The notes beneath the pieces were generated by a model that saw only the letters and a program-made list of their open reading frames with translations, searched no databases and was not told the DNA's origin. Made by a program: the position numbers and the translations under genes. From Methanobrevibacter sp. (GTDB lineage: Archaea > Methanobacteriota > Methanobacteria > Methanobacteriales > Methanobacteriaceae), in contig WRMT01000069.1 in assembly GCA_009777005.1 (NCBI GenBank), positions 1 to 11,615 of the forward strand: a stretch of 11,615 bases of DNA, given 5' to 3'. Below are positions 1 to 6,042 of this stretch, piece after piece (within the stretch, counting starts at the first letter, position 1; every line of letters begins with the position of its first letter).

Positions 1-424
1 TTTTAAATTTTTTTTTTTAGTTTTTTTTTTCTAGTTAATATTTTTATTTCTTATTTTTGATGTAATTATATAATTAAATAAAAAGTAATTAAATTATAAA
101 TTTTTTTTTTTTTTTTTTTATTCTGTTTTTTTTAAAATAATTTTTTTTTCTCAAAAAAAATTTGGATTTTTTAAATTTTACTTAAACTCAATTATTCCTT
201 GATAAAGATTATAATTTTGTTTATTTTAAAAAATATTTTATTTTTAAAGTTAAAAAATCTATGATTTTATTTATTTTTAGAAAATAAATCATTAGTATTC
301 ATTATATTAAATTCAATTAAAAATTTTATTTAATTTTATATTAAATAATTTTTTAAGAGATATAATATGTTTCAAGTTTTTTTTTTTGCAGAGTTTTTTT
401 TTCGTGACAGTCAAATGAAGATTT
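1..424. other. A+T-rich non-coding spacer with poly-T tracts
   Basis: No credible gene is visible here. The stretch is almost pure A and T, with many T runs on the plus strand; the longest, at 101-119, is 19 T. T-rich tracts on this strand could act as archaeal transcription terminators for a plus-strand gene lying to the left of the window, but no such gene is in view. From about 361 the composition becomes more mixed and leads into the small island described next. Confidence 0.6.
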
Positions 425-595
425 ATGAGTGTTAGAAGGAATTTTTTTCAAGTGATGGTTTTTAAAGCTATATCAAGCATATTCGAAAACGAATCAAAAC
501 TTTCCATGAGTGTTCCACTAGGTTTATCTAAAACATGGTATATTTTAGATTATGAATTCCAAACAATACTAAATACTATAGTTGTCCTTTTTTAA
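425..595 (+). other. Small open frame of 56 codons, possible decayed gene island
   Basis: A frame of 56 codons opens with ATG at 425 and ends with TAA at 593-595; the peptide starts MSVRRNFFQ and ends ILNTIVVLF. It sits in an island (about 361-595) of clearly higher complexity than the poly-T spacer around it. The opposite strand also has a protein-like frame of 33 codons (549 down to a TGA at 448-450) containing the peptide LDKPSGTLMESFDSF, preceded by an in-frame TAA with readable sequence beyond it. Having two readable strands and an upstream stop fits the degraded end of a larger gene, possibly an insertion-sequence transposase on the minus strand. I do not recognise either product, no ribosome binding site is obvious, and expression is doubtful. 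Confidence 0.25.
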
Positions 596-637
596 AATTT
601 TTATTAAATTAATTTACAAAACACTCTATTTTTAAAC

Positions 638-1291
638 TTACTTTTCTAAAATATGTGGTTTTGCTTTAATAGATTTAATTGTACCATACTTTATTGCCAT
701 TTGACACCAACCTAAATTACCTCCAAGTTTATACAGAAAACGTGGGATTTTAGGACTAACAAAAATATTCTGCTTCTTTGTATAGCTATTCTCTATTTCA
801 TTCCCAAGTTCCAATAAAACAGTATAAACATTGGAAGCTGAACCATCTTTGCTTATATTTTTACTTTGTGAACTTACTAATCCTCCACCACCAATACCTA
901 TACCATATCCCCATCTCATCCCCAAACTAGTGGAAAAGTTTTTCAATATGTCTAGAGCAACTTGAGTATGTTCTGCTTCAAAAAAACCACAGTTGCAGAT
1001 GGCATATACTCTTGGACTTTTTCCATTTGTATCTGTAGCTGCTTGTTCTAGCATGGTTAAAACCTTAATCAATGGTGCTGGAAGGGAATCTATATAAAGT
1101 GGAAAAACAAAAAGGAACACCTCAGCTTTTAAAATATCTAAAATCGCCTCTGAATTGTTTTCCATCTGAATTAGTTGGGTTGCCTGATAAACTGTAGATT
1201 TTCCGATGAATTCTTCAATTTTTTCTATGAACCTACTGGATCCACTATTTTTTACTTTTGGGCTTCCATTAATAATTACTGTGTTAATCAT
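638..1291 (-). CDS. Flavodoxin-fold NAD(P)H-dependent oxidoreductase-like protein
   Basis: A 217-residue soluble protein that probably binds FMN and acts as a small reductase or electron carrier in the cytoplasm; the substrate is unknown. Residues 3-19 form a first beta strand followed by a phosphate-binding loop (VIINGSPK then SGSS), the usual start of flavodoxin/NADPH-dependent FMN reductase proteins. Residues 58-74 hold the hydrophobic strand with the loop FPLYIDSLPAPL, and a glycine-rich stretch lies near 128-138 (YGIGIGGGG). I see no signal peptide or membrane segment and no compact cysteine motif, so an iron-sulfur cluster is not expected. The start is well fixed: its ATG overlaps the TGA stop of the upstream flavoprotein gene in ATGA, which points to translational coupling in one operon. 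The two products may work together, the upstream one passing electrons through its Fe-S cluster; that pairing is inferred from the overlap. Family assignment is fairly secure, exact function is not. Confidence 0.8.
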   Translation of the reverse strand: MINTVIINGSPKVKNSGSSRFIEKIEEFIGKSTVYQATQLIQMENNSEAILDILKAEVFLFVFPLYIDSLPAPLIKVLTMLEQAATDTNGKSPRVYAICNCGFFEAEHTQVALDILKNFSTSLGMRWGYGIGIGGGGLVSSQSKNISKDGSASNVYTVLLELGNEIENSYTKKQNIFVSPKIPRFLYKLGGNLGWCQMAIKYGTIKSIKAKPHILEK

Positions 1292-1860
1292 TTTAACACC
1301 TCTAATGATAATATATTTTCCAGTGTTTCCATCACATCATCAATTTCATTAGCATTTTCCAGAATAAATACAAAATGTTTAGGAGGTCGCATATTCAAGG
1401 CATTACGATTAGCTAAAGTTCTAAAAGTTTTCCTTTCTTCTGATGTACAATTTCCATATCCAATTGTAATGGTAACAGGAAACTTGTCATATCTCCTTTT
1501 ATGATGCATTTCACCATTTACAATTTCGAAAAAAGGTGAAATATTTCCAATTGAACGGTCTAGAAAAGATTTTATATCATAGCTATAGCTACCATATGTG
1601 ATTTTTGAAAGAAATATCACAACATTCGACCGAATTTCTTCACCTGCTACCTTATTGGCACAGTCATCTGTCATAACACAAAGCCCAGGTGTTTTCATCC
1701 AGCAATTAAAACAGCCAACGCATGATCTAATCTCATCACCATTTAATATGATAATTTGTGCTTCATCACCTACTTTTTCCACAATTTTTTGAGTTTGAGA
1801 GGATAAATTCAAGCCATCATATGATAAACTATCTCTATCTCCTAATATCAGTATTTTCAT
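1288..1860 (-). CDS. Iron-sulfur flavoprotein-like flavodoxin-family protein
   Basis: A 190-residue protein of the flavodoxin-like superfamily resembling the iron-sulfur flavoproteins (Isf) of methanogens and clostridia. It begins with the beta strand MKILILGD. Cysteines at 47, 50, 53 and 61 give CX2CX2CX7C, the compact motif that carries a 4Fe-4S cluster next to FMN in Isf proteins, and it is followed by the usual acidic pair and a further cysteine (MTDDC, 63-67). By family knowledge such proteins move electrons from ferredoxin or reduce small oxidants; the partner here is unknown. The start is preceded on the minus strand by the purine-rich AAGGATGGGAAG (1863-1874), a plausible ribosome binding site. 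Its stop overlaps the start of the next flavoprotein gene. The region around its start codon is also found, degraded, at 5679-5715, which indicates that this gene once lay directly downstream of the DUF752 methyltransferase gene now ending at 5772. Confidence 0.82.
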   Translation of the reverse strand: MKILILGDRDSLSYDGLNLSSQTQKIVEKVGDEAQIIILNGDEIRSCVGCFNCWMKTPGLCVMTDDCANKVAGEEIRSNVVIFLSKITYGSYSYDIKSFLDRSIGNISPFFEIVNGEMHHKRRYDKFPVTITIGYGNCTSEERKTFRTLANRNALNMRPPKHFVFILENANEIDDVMETLENILSLEVLK

Positions 1861-2219
1861 TACTTCCCATCCTTCAATAATTATAATTAAAAATTGTTAA
1901 TCTCGTTTTCATAGCTATTGATAATTATTAGTCTTTTTTTTATAGCTATTGATGATTATCCAGTTTTTTTCTTTTTTTATAGCTATTAAGTGTTTTTAAT
2001 CTTTTTTCCATCTCAATTATCCTGTGTTTAGAATTAAATTTATAATCATAATTTAAAATTCCTTTTAAATTAGATTTTCCATTATTTTTAAGATTAAATT
2101 TTATAATATTTTTAAATGAATTTTTTAAATTATTATTAAATTTATATTTAGATTTATTTTTAAAATTATATTTAGCTGAATAATCATGAATATATTTATA
2201 TTGTGGTGAAGTAATGAAA
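1838..2219. repeat. Direct repeat copy A: DUF752 gene tail plus spacer plus flavoprotein gene start
   Basis: This segment matches copy B at 5679-6042 in the same orientation. The core, 1937-2219 against 5753-6042, is nearly identical: by eye about four substitutions, a one-base difference in a T run and a six-base indel area. The flank from about 1866 to 1920 is somewhat more divergent (near 88 percent by eye), and similarity fades around 1838 inside the start of the iron-sulfur flavoprotein gene. Identity stops abruptly at 2219/2220, one base before the ATG of a foreign-looking plus-strand gene. Copy A also has one extra ATAGCTAT-containing unit. The geometry fits integration or recombination through a shared segment, leaving one copy at each end of the inserted block. 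Confidence 0.85.
1911..1986. repeat. Short imperfect tandem units each opening with ATAGCTATT
   Basis: ATAGCTATT occurs at 1911, 1942 and 1979, so unit starts are 31 and 37 bases apart. Units 1 and 2 also share GAT(A/G)ATTAT followed by a T run. In copy B only two units remain (5758 and 5796, 38 apart). The extra unit in copy A looks like a slippage or local duplication event. The units span the 3' end of the DUF752 reading frame and its spacer. Confidence 0.6.
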
Positions 2220-2263
2220 TATGGCGGATAGGGAGAATAAACTGCATTTTCCGTCATGGACAT
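1946..2263 (-). pseudogene. Duplicated C-terminal stub of the DUF752 methyltransferase gene
   Basis: A 105-codon frame in which everything after the first 16 or so residues copies residues 431-518 of the methyltransferase encoded at 5772-7328 (SPQYKYIHDYSAKYNF through to KTLNSYKKRKK). The first residues (MSMTENAVYSPYPPYF) are antisense to the foreign gene beginning at 2221, so the apparent start is accidental and the catalytic domain is absent. Differences from the full gene are two residues missing near LKN-SFKN, F in place of S before NSKHR, and a T run one base shorter that replaces the KKRKKTG ending with KKRKKLDNHQ. It has no expected activity; it is a by-product of the duplication and useful mainly for dating it. 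Confidence 0.85.
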
Positions 2264-2598
2264 ATCTAATAACTTCTGATAACACTCATTATGTCATATT
2301 TTCCACTTCTGAACCATTCAAAATCGCCGTTGACCACCAAACTACATAATTGTATGTCAGAATTTTGTAGAATGACAGTGTTTTTTTGATTTTGTGAGGT
2401 AAGCTGGCAAACTTAGACCTGTCTGTGAATGTGGATTGTACAGCCACCAACGACAGGGAAGCATATACCATTTGTTATGTGATGGAAAAACCACACGAAA
2501 CACTCGCCAAAGATGGTGGATGGAAACATTATGCCAATAATTGCTTTATTTTGTCTTTTACAACCTTAAATCAAATGCTTTTTTTGATTTTCCATTAA
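2221..2598 (+). pseudogene. Broken plus-strand gene of unknown function at the left junction
   Basis: From the ATG at 2221, directly next to the end of repeat copy A, one frame reads as protein for about 105 codons but is cut by three stops: TAA 2347-2349, TAG near 2367 and TGA near 2394. The first part reads MADRENKLHFPSWTYLITSD and the later part includes NVDCTATNDREAYTICYVME and LAKDGGWKHYANN. The same frame runs on to TAA at 2596-2598, but sequence after about 2540 is A+T-rich and overlaps the 3' end of the GNAT gene, so the original coding part probably ends near 2540. Codon use (GCG, GCC, CTG, GAC) is unlike the flanking methanogen genes and suggests transfer. I do not recognise the family. 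An inverted repeat of eight bases with one mismatch (2221-2228 with 2250-2257) lies at its start. Confidence 0.55.
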
Positions 2599-3001
2599 AT
2601 CCAATATTTTCATAAAATTTATGGGCTTCAGTCCTTTTTATTCCACTTTGCAAAACAATTTTATAACAATTATTTTCTTTGCCATAATTTATAGCCATTT
2701 CCATTAATTTTTTCCCAATTCCTTTTCTCCTATAATTATTATCTATAATTACATTTTCTATAAATCCAATTGATTTTCCATTACGAGATAAATTCGGAAT
2801 GATACATATGTAACATGATCCAATAATATTTCCATTATCTTTAGCTAAAAAATATTTTATATTATTATTTTCAATTTTATCCCATATTTTATTTCTAATA
2901 TCCAAATTAAATGTTTTTAAAGAGTTATTATTTTCATCAAGTTGTTTATTTAATTCAACAATACCATTTAAATCTTTTCTGTTTCCAACTTCAAAAATCA
3001 T
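2558..3001 (-). CDS. GNAT-family N-acetyltransferase
   Basis: A 147-residue single-domain GNAT enzyme expected to move an acetyl group from acetyl-CoA to an amine; the acceptor cannot be predicted. The acetyl-CoA pyrophosphate loop is clear around residues 92-101 (YRRKGIGKKLM, the R/Q-x-x-G-x-G/A pattern) after the beta strand FIENVIID. The C-terminal part EAHKFYENIGF is the common GNAT motif B region. Length is normal for the family and the frame is intact. The start has a good ribosome binding site, AAGGAAGAG on the minus strand (3008-3016), with a TATA-like TTTTATATAA upstream (3027-3036). Codon use is strongly A+T-biased, like the host genes and unlike the other GNAT genes in this block, so it may be an older resident or may come from a similar archaeon. 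Confidence 0.88.
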   Translation of the reverse strand: MIFEVGNRKDLNGIVELNKQLDENNNSLKTFNLDIRNKIWDKIENNNIKYFLAKDNGNIIGSCYICIIPNLSRNGKSIGFIENVIIDNNYRRKGIGKKLMEMAINYGKENNCYKIVLQSGIKRTEAHKFYENIGFNGKSKKAFDLRL

Positions 3002-3233
3002 AATATTCTCTTCCTTAATGTATTTATTATATAAAATATATTTTTAGTCAATCCCTATTATAATTACTTTTGAAAGTGTCATATAATTCATATTTTAAAT
3101 TTTTCCCAATATATTTGCTTGTGTAAAATATTTCTGCCTTGATATACTGTGGAAATGGTTTTTCCGTTTTGTTTGAAGGTAAAATAGTCTCGCCTGAAAC
3201 CTCTCCATTGTTTCAATTGTTCAGCGACTTGAA
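3002..3233. other. Spacer with possible gene-tail remnant
   Basis: Between the GNAT gene and the fusion gene. From about 3100 to 3233 the composition is mixed and all three minus-strand frames stay open for about 40 codons (for example one containing GETILPSNKTEKPFPQYIK directly after the stop of the fusion gene). This may be leftover coding sequence from the transferred cassette, but I cannot choose a frame or name a product. From about 3010 to 3060 it is plain A+T-rich promoter-like sequence for the GNAT gene. Confidence 0.35.
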
Positions 3234-4388
3234 TTATTTGTTAGTAAGGTCAAGTGTTTCATATTTAATCCTTTCTACTCTATATTCAAGCGTTATAAAC
3301 GATTTGTTTCTCGTTAAATATATTTCTTCCCGCTTGACCAATACCAAATTCTCGGAACGAATGAATGCATCAATTTCATTTTCATTCACTTCGTTTGAGA
3401 TATCTGCTAATTTTTCAAGCGATTTATATCTTGTCTTTGTAACAAAAGACGTTTGCCTATTTTTTTGAATGACAATAAATAAAACTCCTTTGTTACTCAA
3501 CATATCAATTATTTTCTTTAACGTGGTCTTTGGCTCTACATATTCGAGAACAAGCCCCACAAAAAACAAATCAATATCGTTTATTTTCAATTCATCTGTT
3601 TGTATATCCGCATGAATGGTTTCAATTTGATTTATTTTGTTCGCAAAATTTTCATTTGTCCTGTCAAGATAATTCCGATTAATATCAATGGTGTAAATGC
3701 GTTTTGTAAATTCACATTTTATATGCTCCAAGCCGTTTCCCGTAGCACAACCCAATAGGGCAAAGTTTTCGGGTAGATATTTATCGAGGCAATATTTTGT
3801 TAAACTGCTCAAAACCTGTGCCTGACCAACTTCAGTCATATGGTTTTCGTAATCGGAATATGGTATTTCTATCCAAGGATTTTTTGATGGTATTTTCTTT
3901 TCATAAAGTTGATATTGTGTATTCATAACTGTTGCCATACCCTGTGGTACAAACCCAAAATCTTCGTAATATCTACAAAGTCGTGCTAAATCTGGTGGAC
4001 AGTCAAGCCGTAATAAATGTATATCCTTTTCAATCAGAAATTGTTCAATCATATGCAGAATTGAATAACCTATTTGATTTCCTTTAAGACTTCGTATTGT
4101 TGTTAAAGAATGAATATATCCTGATTTATCATTTCGTTTGCCCCAAAAAATTTCATCTTCAAATTGAAGTCTGAACATACTGACGAGTTCAGAGTTCTCA
4201 TTTTCAACGAAATAAAATTCGTTATTGTTAAATCCCTGCTTAATCCATTCGATATACTCTATGGGCGGGGAAAGCCACTCTTGCCAATAATCAATGGCAT
4301 TGTTTTTCAGCCATATAGCTGCTTCACGCAATAAACAAAATCCTATATCTATTTCGTAGGGAAATGCTTCTCTGATTTTCAGGGTCAT
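3234..4388 (-). CDS. GNAT acetyltransferase fused to class I SAM-dependent methyltransferase
   Basis: A 384-residue two-domain protein. Residues 1 to about 163 form a GNAT domain: strand IHSLTTI, then an acetyl-CoA loop around 99-107 (RSLKGNQIG) and a late motif YYEDFGFVPQGM. Residues from about 167 form a Rossmann methyltransferase: motif I LLGCATGNGLEH (211-222), an acidic residue after the second strand in IYTIDINRNYL (231-241), and motif IV-like DLFFVGLVLEYVEP (273-286). Both motif sets are intact, so both activities are possible; acceptors are unknown. The linker EKKIPSKNPWIEI looks like the join of a GNAT C-terminus and a methyltransferase N-terminus. The codon ATA at the join is one transition from ATG and the AAA before it is one change from TAA, so loss of an old stop/start junction is conceivable (inference). 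Its ATG lies one base after the stop of the broken GNAT gene upstream, as in a tight operon. Composition and codon use suggest a bacterial origin. Confidence 0.82.
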   Translation of the reverse strand: MTLKIREAFPYEIDIGFCLLREAAIWLKNNAIDYWQEWLSPPIEYIEWIKQGFNNNEFYFVENENSELVSMFRLQFEDEIFWGKRNDKSGYIHSLTTIRSLKGNQIGYSILHMIEQFLIEKDIHLLRLDCPPDLARLCRYYEDFGFVPQGMATVMNTQYQLYEKKIPSKNPWIEIPYSDYENHMTEVGQAQVLSSLTKYCLDKYLPENFALLGCATGNGLEHIKCEFTKRIYTIDINRNYLDRTNENFANKINQIETIHADIQTDELKINDIDLFFVGLVLEYVEPKTTLKKIIDMLSNKGVLFIVIQKNRQTSFVTKTRYKSLEKLADISNEVNENEIDAFIRSENLVLVKREEIYLTRNKSFITLEYRVERIKYETLDLTNK

Positions 4389-4389
4389 A

Positions 4390-4838
4390 TTATTTCACTT
4401 CTTTATACATTAAAATCATATCTGCAGACATTCCAAAACTATTTTTCGTATAAAAAAATTCACTCGGAAATCCCCTTTTGATAAGAAGTACCATGTTTGA
4501 ATAGTTTTTTTTTTGGGGGCTTCATCTCTTTTTCGATATTTTCCAAAAAATATTTTCCAATTCCCTTTCTTTGAGCACCATATTCTATGAAAAAGTCGTC
4601 AATATATACATCTATTTTATTGATATAGTAAAACTTGTGTGGAAGCATTACACCAATAATTTTATTGTTTTTGGAGATACAATAATTTTCGGCATGATTA
4701 TTTTCAATGGCATTTTTTATTTTTACCTGTGCAAATTCCTTTTTCCAATTTTCATGTCAAGGCTCCTTTTCACACGTTTTTAAGCATAATTTGGTTATTT
4801 CGTCCATATCGGCAGAAGATATTTTTGGGGATGATTAT
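4390..4838 (-). pseudogene. Broken GNAT acetyltransferase gene (copy nearest the fusion gene)
   Basis: The remains of a roughly 145-residue GNAT enzyme can be pieced together from two frames. The first reads MDEITKLCLKTCEKEP, then TGA (4757-4759) where related enzymes usually have Trp (the EPWxExW pattern), then HENWKKEFAQVK through VYIDDFFIEYGAQRKGIGKY, which carries the acetyl-CoA loop QRKGIG. The frame is then lost in a C5A10 homopolymer at 4505-4519 and resumes as SNMVLLIKRGFPSEFFYTKN to the final KEVK and TAA at 4390-4392. The start is uncertain: the frame opens at ATG 4807, but an earlier start near 4838 (MII-like, with ATA in place of ATG and a one-base shift) fits the family better. 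The longest intact piece is 62 codons (4460-4648), too short to act as a GNAT. Its stop is one base before the start of the fusion gene, so transcription may still run through. Confidence 0.75.
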
Positions 4839-4849
4839 TTCCCTGTTTT

Positions 4850-5304
4850 TCAACTATTTAATTGTTTCGTCTTTTTATGATAAAAAAGTTCGGGGTCGCC
4901 ATCGTCCAATCCTTCGAGTTTGCCAGCAAAAATAAAGTCGGCTTTCATCAATGTTTTCTACATCTGAAGGTTAGAACTGTTGGTTGAAGTAAATACTTTG
5001 TCTGCCTTGCATTCTTTGCACAGAAGGTCAAATACTTGCCTCCCTATCCTCTTGCCTCTGTATTTTTTGTCTATGATGATGAGTTCTATCCACCCCTGAC
5101 CAAAGAAACGATAATCGAATATGACAAAACCAACTGCTCTGTTGCCTTCCAAAACAATAAAACATTCATTGTCCGATATTGCTTTTGTTATTTTTTCTTC
5201 CCTTTTAAGTAAAACATGCTGTTCATTGTCAAGGGCATAATCAATAGCTATTGCTAATGTTTTTTTTTTTTTTTTGTTGCCAATTTTAAACTAACTCTTT
5301 CCAT
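4850..5304 (-). pseudogene. Broken GNAT acetyltransferase gene (upstream copy)
   Basis: Starting at ATG 5304 (MERVSLKLATK), the frame runs into an uninterrupted run of 16 A on the minus strand (5260-5275) and shifts. In the correct register it continues LAIAIDYALDNEQHVLLKRE, then FIVLEGNRAVGFVIFDYRFF and the acetyl-CoA loop DKKYRGKRIGRQVFDLL. A TAG at 4958-4960 interrupts NSSNLQM/KTLMKADFIF, where Gln (CAG) would be one change away, and the rest reads to a normal GNAT end (LDDGDPELFYHKK) with TGA at 4850-4852. The gene would have coded about 150 residues. The A run could be a real slippage mutation or a base-calling error; the TAG is independent of it. Composition is richer in G+C than the host genes, which suggests transfer from a bacterium. 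The next gene on the strand starts about 12-43 bases downstream, depending on which start is used. Confidence 0.78.
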
Positions 5305-5325
5305 ATTTACTTATTCTCTGTCCGG

Positions 5326-5427
5326 TTACTTTTTCATTATCTCTTCGGGTTGTACTTTCTTCTCGGCACGGTGCTCTCTCGACGACGTTTTCACCACATT
5401 GAATCTAACATCAGAGGGTTTTAGCAT
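5326..5427 (-). other. Short open frame of 33 codons, possible 3' end of a lost gene
   Basis: ATG 5427 to TAA 5326-5328 reads MLKPSDVRFNVVKTSSREHR and continues with EKKVQPEEIMKK. This is the most G+C-rich spot of the block, uses codons such as TCG, CGT and GCC, and lies 21 bases upstream of the broken GNAT gene on the same strand, as the end of a preceding operon gene would. It may be the surviving tail of a truncated transferred gene rather than a complete small protein. Not recognised. Confidence 0.3.
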
Positions 5428-5647
5428 AGTAGCTGCTTACATTACTATTTTACAGGTGACAAACGTTCAATTTCGCACTGTTAGGAATTTGCAAAGAATG
5501 TTATTAGATATTAATGCTGTATTACTTTTAGCTGTTAGGAAAGTTACTCAAAGAATTTTACACTTTCTAATTAATTTTTTTAGCAATTCACTGGTTTATC
5601 TAAGAAAAAAACGGCAGTATCAAAATAAACACTTGGAACCATTATAA
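5399..5647 (+). other. Unassigned open frame of 82 codons, possible gene remnant
   Basis: A plus-strand frame ending in TAA at 5645-5647 stays open from about 5270; the only convenient starts are TTG at 5399 or an internal ATG near 5499, and no ribosome binding site is visible. The peptide includes LTSEGFSIVAAYITILQ, FRTVRNLQRMLLDINAVLLL and the basic C-terminus YLRKKRQYQNKHLEPL, which looks more protein-like than random A+T-rich sequence. It could be the C-terminal end of a transposase or another gene cut by the block junction, but I cannot name a family. The first part overlaps the G+C-rich minus-strand frame at 5326-5427, so at most one of the two was coding there. Confidence 0.3.
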
Positions 5648-5678
5648 AATTCCATGTAATTTTTATTTAGATGGAAAT

Positions 5679-5715
5679 ACTACTTGTTTTATATCAGAAT
5701 TTCAATGCTTTTCTC
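5679..5715 (-). pseudogene. Residual start region of the iron-sulfur flavoprotein gene
   Basis: Aligning outward from repeat copy B, the minus-strand sequence GGATGAGAAAAGCATTG (5704-5720) corresponds to GGATGGGAAGTAATG before and at the start of the intact flavoprotein gene at 1860. The next bases, AAATTCTGATAT, correspond to its first codons (AAAATACTGATAT). The start codon is damaged and similarity is lost after about 30 bases. This shows that the flavoprotein gene originally followed the DUF752 gene at this side too, before the block separated them. Confidence 0.5.
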
Positions 5716-6042
5716 ATCCTTCCATAATTATTATTTAAAATTGATAATCTCATTTTTATAGCTATTGATGATTATCCAGTTTTTTTTCTTTTTTTATAGC
5801 TATTAAGTGTTTTTAATCTTTTTTCCATCTCAATTATCCTGTGTTTAGAATTAGATTTATAATCATAATTTAAAATTCCTTTTAAATTAGATTTTCCATT
5901 ATTTTTAAGATTAAATTTTATAATATTTTTAAAATTATTTTTATTTTTTAGATTATTATTAAATTTATATTTAGATTTATTTTTAAAATTGTATTTAGCT
6001 GAATAATCATGAATATATTTATATTGTGGAGAAATAATGAAA
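5679..6042. repeat. Direct repeat copy B: intact DUF752 gene tail plus spacer plus flavoprotein gene stub
   Basis: Partner of copy A (1838-2219), same orientation. Here the DUF752 gene is whole while the flavoprotein gene is reduced to a stub. The near-identical core is 5753-6042. Compared with copy A it has a T run of eight rather than seven near 5780-5787, six extra bases near 5935-5955 and only two ATAGCTATT units. The left limit is diffuse because the similarity decays inside the flavoprotein stub; the right limit (6042) is sharp, since the full methyltransferase gene continues here and copy A does not. Confidence 0.85.

Noticed and set aside
1175..1792. Plus-strand open frames opposite the two flavoprotein genes.
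   Set aside because: They are antisense shadows of genes with clear family motifs and have no ribosome binding sites.
2289..2471. Minus-strand frame of 60 codons in the left part of the block.
   Set aside because: The plus strand reads as a better protein with a start at 2221 and coherent composition; the minus frame is its shadow.
3139..3468. Plus-strand frame of 109 codons overlapping the end of the GNAT-methyltransferase gene.
   Set aside because: Most of it is antisense to the methyltransferase domain; only its first third lies in non-coding DNA and matches nothing I know.
4571..4935. Two hydrophobic plus-strand frames that resemble small membrane proteins.
   Set aside because: They lie antisense to the broken GNAT genes, and their hydrophobicity comes from T-rich antisense codons.
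4460..5304. TGA and TAG inside the GNAT reading frames as possible recoding (TGA as Trp, TAG as Gln or pyrrolysine).
   Set aside because: Both genes also carry frameshifts, the nearby plus-strand pseudogene has all three stop types, and the intact genes end with ordinary stops. Decay explains everything without an altered code.
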